From the NCBI GenBank assembly GCA_946183895.1, contig CAMHDX010000059.1, forward strand, positions 1 through 6,259: DNA of 6,259 bases, in the 5' to 3' direction. Below, one piece after another: positions 1-6,259 of the stretch; positions within the stretch are counted from its first letter, which is position 1, and every line of letters begins with the position of its first letter. The notes beneath the pieces are model-generated. The model did no database searches, had not been told where the DNA came from, and saw nothing but the letters and a program-made list of their open reading frames with translations. Both the position numbers and the translations under genes were made by a program. This DNA is from an uncultured Porphyromonadaceae bacterium. GTDB taxonomy: Bacteria; Bacteroidota; Bacteroidia; Bacteroidales; Muribaculaceae.

Positions 1-141
1 CGAAAATTCCCGAAAAATTATTTTATCCCGTAAATATTCGTAAATCCACGTAAATTTAAAGATAAAATTCTGCAAATAAAATATTTACGATAATTTACGG
101 GAATTTACGGGAGATCATTATTTTCGTAAATTTTCGTGAGC
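1..141. repeat. 10-bp-phased CGTAAAT repeat array
   Basis: AT-rich non-coding DNA built on a 7-bp core plus a 3-bp variable spacer, giving a 10-bp period. CGTAAAT starts at 29, 39 and 49. Its reverse complement ATTTACG starts at 83, 93 and 103. A further CGTAAAT is at 125, followed in register by a degenerate CGTGAGC at 135. Degenerate copies CGAAAAT (1) and CGAAAAA (11) keep the same 10-bp step. Cores are identical while spacers differ, which suggests selection on the core or expansion followed by spacer drift. The array lies beyond the terminator of the large minus-strand gene and may continue past the left edge. Its role is unknown. It could be a dispersed intergenic repeat, a helically phased protein-binding array, or the regulatory region of a gene further left. 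Confidence 0.85.
26..112. repeat. 30-nt imperfect inverted repeat within the phased array
   Basis: Arms at 26-55 and 83-112 are reverse complements at 24 of 30 positions. All six mismatches fall in the two 3-bp spacers between cores. Both arms share the outer TCCCGTAAAT and two further CGTAAAT cores. They are separated by 27 bp (56-82). The arms could form a hairpin or cruciform with regularly spaced 3-nt internal loops, or present head-to-head binding sites. The symmetry is seen directly, while any function is inference. Confidence 0.8.
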
Positions 142-170
142 ATCTTCAAGGCTGTGGATGTTAGGGGGGA

Positions 171-215
171 CTAAAAGCAGTCATCACGGCCTCCTGTCGG
201 AGGTCGTGATGACTG
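171..215 (-). terminator. Probable Rho-independent terminator of the macroglobulin gene
   Basis: Arms 178-194 and 199-215 form a 17-bp stem around a 4-nt loop (195-198). The only imperfect pair is 189/204, a G-U wobble if read on the plus strand and an A-C mismatch on the minus strand. Read on the minus strand the stem is followed at once by CTTTTAG (177-171), a short U-tract. The plus-strand side has no T-run. It starts about 32 nt past the stop codon of the minus-strand gene. The short U-tract and the A-C mismatch make it less than ideal, but position and stem length support the call. Confidence 0.7.
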
Positions 216-219
216 TACG

Positions 220-238
220 ATGGCGCTGAAAGCGCCAT
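220..238 (-). terminator. Small stop-proximal hairpin in the 3' flank
   Basis: ATGGCGCT (220-227) and AGCGCCAT (231-238) are perfect complements, giving an 8-bp stem with a 3-nt loop. It lies 9 nt past the TAA stop (248-250, minus strand) and just before the larger terminator stem. No U-tract follows it on the minus strand, so alone it is a weak terminator. It more likely protects the 3' end of the transcript or supports the larger stem. Confidence 0.5.
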
Positions 239-247
239 TTCCATTCG

Positions 248-3200
248 TTACTCCACGGCGATGGTGTCGCCGGCGCTATGCGCCGTCTCCTGGGGCGCAT
301 ACTGGCTCTGCACTGTGGCGATGCCCATGCTGAACTTGCCGGGCGCCATGACGTACACATCGTAGGTCACAACGTGCGTGCCCTTGTACAGGTCGTTGAA
401 GAACAGGCGCGTGGTCACATCCTTGGTCTCGTGATAGTAGCCAATGCGGTCGGCATAGCGGTAGCCCGAGGTCTGGTCAACCGGCTCAAAGCAGGCGGCA
501 CGCTCATCGACCACGGTGACGTAGTCCAGGTCGCGCGCGTTCTTGATGGTCAGGCGCACCTGCACCTTGTCGCCCACATGCAGGGCACCGGACACCGCCT
601 TGACTGTGCCGTCGGGCTGATACACCGCCAGCTGCTTGGTGATGCTCAGGTCGTCGATTGACGCTGCCTCAATCGAGGTCATCGGAGCGACATATTGCAC
701 ATACACCGAGCCCCATGCCGGTCCTGCCGCCTGGCGGTCAATCACCAGTTGTCCGGTGGTTGACGCGTCGAGACTGCGGCGGGCATAGCCCAACCACTGA
801 TCCACGCGGTCAAACTCAAGCTTCTCGCCTGCCACCGTGACGGTGGGCAGCGGCGCGCGCTCCAGCCAGTTAGTGCCGGTGCTCAACAACGTGTATACCG
901 CACCGCTTGCCAGGCTACTTGAGCCCCAATCATTGGTCTGCTTCATCAGCAGCATCCACTTGCGCATCAAGTCAATCTCGCCCACACGCGGGTCAATCTC
1001 GTGGAAGGCCTGCAGGATGCGCGAGGTCACACCCACCTTGTCGTAGTAGCGCCAACCACTCGTCACGTTATCCCAGTACATGCCCAGGTTAGGCTTGGTG
1101 ATGGCGAACTGCCGCAGGCTCTCAACGATGCGCGAAGCCGTCTTGCCATAGCCGCCGCGGTTGAGCGTCAGCGCGTAGAACGCCTTCTCACCGTGGCTCA
1201 GTCCCTTGCCCCAGTCATTGTTCATCGACTTGAGCACCTTCTTGGTCAGGTCAGCATTAGCCTTGGGCAGCGCGATGTCGCTATACATCTGGCGGGTGTA
1301 CACATAGTCGCCCCAGTCGCTATAGTCCACATTCTTCTTGCCCACAATCTTGATGACCCTGTTGAGCTGGTTGAGCGTCTCGGTGTCGTAGTAGGCAACG
1401 GCACGCTTGAGCATCGAGGCGAAGCGCTCATCGGCATTGAGATAGCCCAGATGTTTGAGCTCGCCCATCAGTTCAAGCACCAGACCGGTCGTCCACAGGC
1501 TCGACTCGCGACCCGGGTAGTCAATCCACGAGAAGCCGCCATCAGCATTCTGCAGCGCGCCCAAGCGCGTGATTATGCGCTCGCGCTCAGTCGCCATCAG
1601 CTCCGCGTCAAACAACTCGCTGAGCTTGCTCATGCGCAGGGTCTGGCGGTCAGCCTCGCGCAGCCATGGCGAGGCGAGCAACGTGCCAATCTTCAGGTCA
1701 CTGTTGCGTGCCAGCATCGACACCAACGTCGAGTCTTGCTCATTCTCCTTCCAGTAGTCAATCGCCTGCTTGATGTTCGGCTGGCTCGCCGCGATGCCCT
1801 GAGCCAGCTGCAGGGCGAACAAGTTGTGAGCCAACGAGCTTGCCGTGACATAGTCGCCGTCGAAGATCGTCGGCAATGCCGTGGCGCAATACCACACCGG
1901 ATTGTCGCAGTACTCGAGTGTCACTCGCGCGCCGTCGGGGAAGGCAGGCAGGTCAATGGCAGTGTGGCCAACTCCAGCCTCGATGTAGAACGGCGTAGTC
2001 TCGATGACCGGCTGTGAAGCCTCGAGCACGGGTATCATCACCTGCTCGCCGTCACCAAAGTTGCCGTTAACCGCCTTGACACGCAGGCCGACAAAGGGGA
2101 TGTCGGCGGGCACTTCCCAGTCGATGGTCAGCGCGTCGCTGCCCTTGGCTCCAAGCGAGCCCTGCAGCGTGCGGGTGGCATAGATAGCCTCGGTGCGCGG
2201 GTCGAACAGCTCAATCACCGCAGTGAAGTCGGTAGCCTCCTCAGTCGCATTTTGCACAGCGGCAGCGAGGGTGATGCGGTCGCCGTGGCGCACAAAGCGC
2301 GGCGGGTTCGCCTTGACCATAATGGGCTTTTGGGTAAGCACCTCAAAGTCGAGATTGCCGCTATACATCTGCTTGTCCCAAGCGATAGCCTGCACGAGCC
2401 ATGTCGTGTTGAATTGCGGCGCGTCAAACTCCACCGTCACCGTGCCGTCGGCATTGGACGTGAGGTTGGGCAGCCACAACGCGGTCTTGACGTCAGCCAT
2501 GCGCATCTCCACCGCATCGAGAGCCTGCTCGGTGCCGCTATCCAACTTCAGCTCAGCGTCCTCCTCGAGCGCCTCAGCCTCTTCCACGACATTGTCATAC
2601 AACTCGCTATTGAGCGCACGGGACTTAAGCATGGGTCGTCCGGCTGCCGCGCCATAGGCCACAGGTGCCATGTCACTCATCATCAAGCGGTCAACGTAAA
2701 ACGTCGGGGCAAAGAACCAGTGGTCGTAGAGGTAGAAACTCGGATTGTCAAAGTCCGCGCTCTCACTATCCATGTCGGCTGTCCACGAGCGCGACACGAG
2801 ATTGCTGCCACCCAGGCTCCATGACGACACATAGACGGGATTGAAGAGGTATGACGGGCGATGTAGCGACCAGGGGTTGGGACTGAGCGCATTCAGCGCC
2901 TTGTCGTACATCTCAAGCATCATCGCTCCGGCGCGCTTGGCGCCTGCCTTGCCGGTGATATTGAAGGTCCAGTGCTCACGTTCGCCAGGCACCAACTTGT
3001 TGCGGAAGCTCTGCACAGCCACATTGAGCTCGTCGGCATTTGCCGCCGAGTACATCGCGAAGTCGGTTGTATAGGACTTGTCCTGATAGCAACTGACCAG
3101 GTGCACATTGATATACTCCTCGGGTTGGCGCGGAATCATGACCTTGATGGTGTGCAAGCCCGGCTTGTAGTGCAGCCAGCGCTTTTGCAGCACACGGGTA

Positions 3201-5818
3201 CGGTCGCTGATGACCATGTATACGTGAGCCTCGGGCGCCGAGGTGGCGATGATGAACGAGGCCTCATTGGTCTTGTCATCGACCACGCGCTCGGCTTGCG
3301 GCACCCACAGCACGGTGTTGGGCTTGGCGCAAGTCTTGTCGTCAAGGCGATAGAGCGTCAAGGTCGCGATGGCATCGGCATCGTCCTCACTGTCGCCGGC
3401 GTCGAGGATGTGCACCTTGATGCGATACTCGCCGCTGGGCAGCGAGGTGAGGTCAACCACTGGCTCGTTGGTGTTGAGATTGCCGGTGAGCACAGGCTCG
3501 GTCTCGCCAGTGCGACGCACCTCCCAGGTGCAGGGCACCCAGGTCTCGGTCTCGCTGGTCGTGTTGTAACGCAGCGGCAGGCGCAGCGACGTCGTGTTGC
3601 GGTGCTCAATGTCGCCGTTGGTAAACTCAATGCCGCGGCGGGTGCCGATGATAAATCCGGTCGTCGCCTCATGGGTCTCGCCGGTGGCGGTGGTCACAGT
3701 GGCTATCGCACTGTAGCGATATAGCGACCACCAGCTGCGACGCGACGCCTTGTTGTCGGGGAACGCCTCGGCAGGTACGGTGAGCGTGAAGTTGCCCTGC
3801 GCATCGGTGCGCACCGTGTCGGTGACCACCTCGTCGCCACGGTCGCGGCTGCTGTAGTGCCACCACCATGCCCACTCGTGCTTGCGCACCGAGATTTGCA
3901 CATCAGTGTCCTGAATGGGCATGCCGCTATAAGTCGTCGCGCGACCGGTCAACTTGACCGGCTGGCGGTTGACGTAGCTGCGACGCGGGTCGGTCCACTC
4001 CACCTCGAAGGTAGGTGTCTTGTACTCGCTCACCTCGATTGACTTGGTGCTATTGTTGAGACGTCCCTTGACAACGATGTCCCAACTGCCGTTCATGCGG
4101 TCGGTGGGCAAATCGATGTCGAGGGTGAAACGACCATAGTCGTCGGTCTTCACCTGATGGCTACTCACTTTGTTATAGGCAGCATCGCGCAACTCGACCT
4201 GGTACTCACAGTTCGCCTTGACGATGTTTTCCATGCCGTCGCCGCTATACACAATGCCCGCCAGATGCACCGTCTCGCCCGGACGATAGATGCCCAGGTC
4301 GGTGTACAACTCCACACTGACGTAATCGGGGTGGCGCGGCGTATTAAGCGAGATGTAGCGTGACGGCATGTAGCGGTCGTCGCCACACACGGCATAATAG
4401 GTCAACTCGCGCAGGGTGGCGGGCACCATGACAATGCCATCGGCATCAGAGACTGCACTGAACCGCTTCTGCTTCTCCCTGCTCTCAATGGTCACACCCT
4501 GCAGCGGCTTGCCGGTCGCGGCATCAACCACGACCACATAGCGGTCGTCATGCTCGGTGACTACATTAAAGGTGTTGATGTCGTACACTAACGTCACGTT
4601 GCCACTCCGGCCATTGACCAGAGTCCGCTCCTTGCCGCCGGCGTTGTACGCGGGGATGATGATGTAGCGACCATATGGCAGGCGGCCGAAGTTAATCTTA
4701 ATAATCTCGCTCTCGAACGGGATTGAGCCGGTAGCAGTCACCTCGCGCTCGGCGACAAGGGTTAACCGCTCGACCGGCACATCGTCGTAGTGACCATTCA
4801 ACTCCAGGTCGTCAGGCAACCGGTACAGGCGAGCCACACCGCGGTTGAGGTTCTTGAGCCGCACGGTGGCGGTGAGCGAGTCGCTTGAGGTGAGGTGGTC
4901 GTTATACCACACTCGCATCTCGCGCTCCTCAATGCGCTTGATGTTGTTGCTCACCTGGGCAGTGAACAGCGAGTTGGGGAAACGGGCAACGTAGTCCTTG
5001 AGCAGCGCGTAGTCCGAGCTATAGTAACTGTTACGCAACGCGTAGCCACTCCACTCGTGGTCCTTGTACTCCTCGTAGATCTCGTCATTGTCTCGCATGG
5101 TCTCGTTGACCAGATAGTAGATGTGGGCGGGGACATTGTCGCGCGTATATTGATCCCACAGTTGCTTGGCACGCTCCTTAATAGCGCTATCGGCGGTGAG
5201 CGATTCCACGTCCATACACACAAACGTCAACACCGTGGGAATCACGGTGAAACTGAGCTTATTATCGGCGACAACCAGCGAGCCCAGGTCAGTAATGGGC
5301 ACCGCGGCCAAGGCCTCGGACTCGGACAACGCCGCCATTAGCAGCGAGTCAACACGCACCTTAAAGTCCAGCGGGCTCCACTCGCTATAGTCTGTGTCGC
5401 CCGCCTTGAGCGCCACATGGGTCGGTGTCGTCTCCTCATCCTCATCATCAATCAATGCCTCCCGATCCCAGGTGCCGTACCCCTCACTGTAACTGAGGAA
5501 CACGCGCGCCTCGAGTAACCGCATCATCGCCCTGTACTCGGGACGCTGCTCGCGGTTGATAGCGTCCTCAATGCGCTTGACGATGTCGTTCATGTTGTCG
5601 GGCGAAATGTTGCTCTGGGCTAACGAATATCGCACCAGGGCATCGGTCACCGCACGACCGTCCTTGCTCTTGAACGCCGACTGCAAGTCAGACAGGGCAT
5701 TCTTGCTCACATCCTGCGGAAAGTTGAAATCGACCTCCCGCGGTGTCTTCCCTTTAGCCCCGCCAAATGAAAATAAAGCCATCAGCAGTACAATTAATAG
5801 GTTTGTAATTCGGTTCAT
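248..5818 (-). CDS. Alpha-2-macroglobulin family protein, exported, thioester-less
   Basis: An 1856-residue protein, a usual length for Bacteroidales macroglobulins. Residues 1-23 are a type I signal peptide (hydrophobic core LLIVLLMALFSF, likely cleavage after AKG) with no lipobox Cys. Residues 24-300 look mainly helical and hydrophilic. MG-like beta domains follow, including VVVVDAATGKPLQGV (428-442) and the MG2 signature YTDLGIYRPGETV (505-517). Next come a bait-region domain (from about 930, KLVPGE at 941-946), an acidic linker (1079-1096), the A2M domain (TALWLPNL at 1112-1119, TTWLVQAIAW at 1138-1147), the toroid (about 1306-1650, DGGFSW at 1426-1431) and an MG10-like C-terminus (about 1705-1856, SGYRYAD at 1784-1790). 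Where CxEQ is expected, after ALPT (1314-1317), there is none, as in the MagD/YfaS type. Family members trap or inhibit proteases, so a periplasmic defensive or envelope role is inferred. The ATG sets a complete signal peptide; the leader is A/T-rich without Shine-Dalgarno. Confidence 0.95.
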   Translation of the reverse strand: MNRITNLLIVLLMALFSFGGAKGKTPREVDFNFPQDVSKNALSDLQSAFKSKDGRAVTDALVRYSLAQSNISPDNMNDIVKRIEDAINREQRPEYRAMMRLLEARVFLSYSEGYGTWDREALIDDEDEETTPTHVALKAGDTDYSEWSPLDFKVRVDSLLMAALSESEALAAVPITDLGSLVVADNKLSFTVIPTVLTFVCMDVESLTADSAIKERAKQLWDQYTRDNVPAHIYYLVNETMRDNDEIYEEYKDHEWSGYALRNSYYSSDYALLKDYVARFPNSLFTAQVSNNIKRIEEREMRVWYNDHLTSSDSLTATVRLKNLNRGVARLYRLPDDLELNGHYDDVPVERLTLVAEREVTATGSIPFESEIIKINFGRLPYGRYIIIPAYNAGGKERTLVNGRSGNVTLVYDINTFNVVTEHDDRYVVVVDAATGKPLQGVTIESREKQKRFSAVSDADGIVMVPATLRELTYYAVCGDDRYMPSRYISLNTPRHPDYVSVELYTDLGIYRPGETVHLAGIVYSGDGMENIVKANCEYQVELRDAAYNKVSSHQVKTDDYGRFTLDIDLPTDRMNGSWDIVVKGRLNNSTKSIEVSEYKTPTFEVEWTDPRRSYVNRQPVKLTGRATTYSGMPIQDTDVQISVRKHEWAWWWHYSSRDRGDEVVTDTVRTDAQGNFTLTVPAEAFPDNKASRRSWWSLYRYSAIATVTTATGETHEATTGFIIGTRRGIEFTNGDIEHRNTTSLRLPLRYNTTSETETWVPCTWEVRRTGETEPVLTGNLNTNEPVVDLTSLPSGEYRIKVHILDAGDSEDDADAIATLTLYRLDDKTCAKPNTVLWVPQAERVVDDKTNEASFIIATSAPEAHVYMVISDRTRVLQKRWLHYKPGLHTIKVMIPRQPEEYINVHLVSCYQDKSYTTDFAMYSAANADELNVAVQSFRNKLVPGEREHWTFNITGKAGAKRAGAMMLEMYDKALNALSPNPWSLHRPSYLFNPVYVSSWSLGGSNLVSRSWTADMDSESADFDNPSFYLYDHWFFAPTFYVDRLMMSDMAPVAYGAAAGRPMLKSRALNSELYDNVVEEAEALEEDAELKLDSGTEQALDAVEMRMADVKTALWLPNLTSNADGTVTVEFDAPQFNTTWLVQAIAWDKQMYSGNLDFEVLTQKPIMVKANPPRFVRHGDRITLAAAVQNATEEATDFTAVIELFDPRTEAIYATRTLQGSLGAKGSDALTIDWEVPADIPFVGLRVKAVNGNFGDGEQVMIPVLEASQPVIETTPFYIEAGVGHTAIDLPAFPDGARVTLEYCDNPVWYCATALPTIFDGDYVTASSLAHNLFALQLAQGIAASQPNIKQAIDYWKENEQDSTLVSMLARNSDLKIGTLLASPWLREADRQTLRMSKLSELFDAELMATERERIITRLGALQNADGGFSWIDYPGRESSLWTTGLVLELMGELKHLGYLNADERFASMLKRAVAYYDTETLNQLNRVIKIVGKKNVDYSDWGDYVYTRQMYSDIALPKANADLTKKVLKSMNNDWGKGLSHGEKAFYALTLNRGGYGKTASRIVESLRQFAITKPNLGMYWDNVTSGWRYYDKVGVTSRILQAFHEIDPRVGEIDLMRKWMLLMKQTNDWGSSSLASGAVYTLLSTGTNWLERAPLPTVTVAGEKLEFDRVDQWLGYARRSLDASTTGQLVIDRQAAGPAWGSVYVQYVAPMTSIEAASIDDLSITKQLAVYQPDGTVKAVSGALHVGDKVQVRLTIKNARDLDYVTVVDERAACFEPVDQTSGYRYADRIGYYHETKDVTTRLFFNDLYKGTHVVTYDVYVMAPGKFSMGIATVQSQYAPQETAHSAGDTIAVE

Positions 5819-5855
5819 AGTTTCAAAGTATTAAGCATTAATAGCAACGTCTGAG

Positions 5856-5884
5856 CCTCAAGCGCGCCGTGCGCGCACCGGAGG
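5856..5884 (-). promoter_or_regulatory. GC-rich hairpin in the likely macroglobulin leader
   Basis: CCTC (5856-5859) pairs with GAGG (5881-5884). Inside this, GCGCGC (5862-5867) pairs with GCGCGC (5871-5876) around a 3-nt loop, with a small asymmetric internal loop between the two stems. It lies about 38-66 nt upstream of the macroglobulin ATG, so it would sit in the 5' leader if transcription starts in the AT-rich block further upstream. No U-run follows on either strand, so it is not a typical terminator. A role in translation control or mRNA stability is possible but unproven. Confidence 0.4.
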
Positions 5885-5934
5885 TCCCGAAACGCCTTAA
5901 TTCTCTCAACTCTCTCGTTATATATATATTAAAC

Positions 5935-5948
5935 GTATCGCGCGATAC
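5935..5948. promoter_or_regulatory. Perfect 14-bp palindrome, candidate operator
   Basis: GTATCGCGCGATAC is its own reverse complement over all 14 bases. It sits in the AT-rich centre of the divergent region, next to the weak minus-strand -7-like sequences (5930-5937 and 5948-5955). Its position suits an operator for a dimeric regulator acting on the macroglobulin gene. No regulator is encoded in the window and I do not recognise the site. Confidence 0.4.
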
Positions 5949-6077
5949 TAAATTATATCAGTTAGAGAAAAGATTGGCATCATGGTTTAATCGCTATGCG
6001 CCCAATATTTTGAGCTACATTCACTGCTATTGCAACATTCGTGCCACGCCTCAGATGCCCATTCCAACTATTTTTTG

Positions 6078-6085
6078 TAACTTTG
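6078..6085 (+). promoter_or_regulatory. Bacteroidetes-type -7 promoter box of the right-hand gene
   Basis: TAACTTTG matches the Bacteroidetes primary sigma factor -7 consensus TAnnTTTG exactly, preceded by a T-run (6070-6076). A start of transcription a few bases after 6085 would leave an A/T-rich leader of roughly 25 nt before the ATG at 6116. I see no TTG at the usual -33 spacing, so the call rests on the -7 match and its position. Confidence 0.7.
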
Positions 6086-6115
6086 CGGCCGTTTTTTGAA
6101 TTTATAGATATTGAT

Positions 6116-6259
6116 ATGACTAAGATTAGCGGTATTGTGGCCATGGCGCTTGTCATGGCTTTCCCTGCCGGCGCGCGTGAATACACTCTCGCGCAGCTGG
6201 CATCGATTGCCGGCACCGGAGTGACGGTGGTGGACGGTGAGTATGTGTTGACAATGAAC
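6116..6259 (+). CDS. Exported protein of unknown family (5' part only)
   Basis: An open frame of 48 codons runs from ATG at 6116 off the right edge with no stop. Its N-terminus is a good signal peptide: a Lys at residue 3, a hydrophobic core (ISGIVAMALVMAF, 4-16) and a small-residue end PAGA (17-20), with likely cleavage after A20 before REYTL. No Cys is present in the visible part, so it does not look like a lipoprotein. The visible mature part (YTLAQLASIAGTGVTVVDGEYVLTMN is residues 23-48) is too short for me to assign a family. The start is supported by the -7 box 31-38 bases upstream and an A/T-rich leader, as is usual in this phylum. It is transcribed away from the macroglobulin gene, so the two are not one operon, though they could share a regulator. 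Confidence 0.75.
   Translation, partial: MTKISGIVAMALVMAFPAGAREYTLAQLASIAGTGVTVVDGEYVLTMN

Larger units (their letters stand above)
5819..6115. other. Divergent intergenic region between the two exported-protein genes
   Basis: This 297-bp stretch separates the starts of the minus-strand macroglobulin and the plus-strand partial gene, so it should carry both promoters. Moving rightward it holds a GC-rich hairpin (5856-5884), an AT-rich segment with an alternating TA run (5919-5929), a 14-bp palindrome (5935-5948), and a plus-strand -7 box (6078-6085). No exact minus-strand TAnnTTTG was found. The nearest are TACGTTTA (5937-5930) and TAATTTAG (5955-5948), each one base off and neither with a TTG at the usual -33 distance. 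The macroglobulin promoter is therefore not pinned down, although the AT-rich block at 5919-5960 is its likeliest site. Confidence 0.7.

Noticed and set aside
1001..2017. Long plus-strand open frame (338 codons) inside the macroglobulin gene
   Set aside because: It lies fully antisense to a protein with clear family motifs in the same span. The translation is rich in His, Arg, Val and Leu without recognisable domains, as expected for the opposite strand of a GC-rich gene.
3852..3875. Tryptophan cluster (residues 649-653, WAWWWH region) in the macroglobulin
   Set aside because: It looks striking but sits in an MG-like beta domain with the frame intact on both sides. It is probably a local structural feature or ligand-exposed loop, with nothing else to support a special role.
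5824..5830. TACTTTG on the minus strand just ahead of the macroglobulin ATG, similar to a -7 box
   Set aside because: It has one base too few between TA and TTTG and lies only about 6 nt from the start codon, which leaves no room for a leader.
5869..6099. Plus-strand open frame of 76 codons in the intergenic region
   Set aside because: It spans the palindrome, the AT-rich tract and the -7 box of the right-hand gene. It has no promoter or leader of its own and no protein features, so it is most likely chance.
5980..6216. Minus-strand open frame of 78 codons at the right edge
   Set aside because: It is antisense to the signal peptide of the right-hand gene and covers that gene's promoter. It shows no recognisable motif.

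Overview
The window looks like chromosomal DNA from the order Bacteroidales. Three things support this: a very large exported alpha-2-macroglobulin of the type common in that order, an exact Bacteroidetes-type -7 promoter box (TAnnTTTG) ahead of the second gene, and A/T-rich leaders with no Shine-Dalgarno sequence. The coding DNA is GC-rich by eye and the intergenic DNA is AT-rich. A GC-rich gut lineage such as Muribaculaceae would fit, but that family-level placement is only an inference.

Layout. Bases 1-247 are non-coding. They hold an AT-rich array of 7-bp CGTAAAT motifs in strict 10-bp register, in both orientations (1-141), followed by two hairpins (178-215 and 220-238) in the 3' flank of the large gene. 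Bases 248-5818 on the minus strand are one intact 1856-residue alpha-2-macroglobulin family gene, about 89 % of the window. Bases 5819-6115 form a divergent intergenic region with a GC-rich leader hairpin, an AT-rich tract containing a perfect 14-bp palindrome, and the promoter of the right-hand gene. Bases 6116-6259 are the first 48 codons of a plus-strand gene for an exported protein, cut off by the window edge.

How it fits together. The macroglobulin has a cleavable-type signal peptide with no lipobox cysteine, the usual series of MG domains, a bait-region domain followed by an acidic linker, an A2M domain, an alpha-helical toroid and a C-terminal MG10-like domain. The toroid lacks the CxEQ thioester, so the protein probably acts in the periplasm by a non-covalent mechanism. 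No pbpC-like partner lies in the window. The right-hand gene is divergent and not in the same operon, and its family cannot be told from 48 residues. I found no mobile element, CRISPR array, tRNA or rRNA. The least explained structure is the helically phased repeat array at the left edge.
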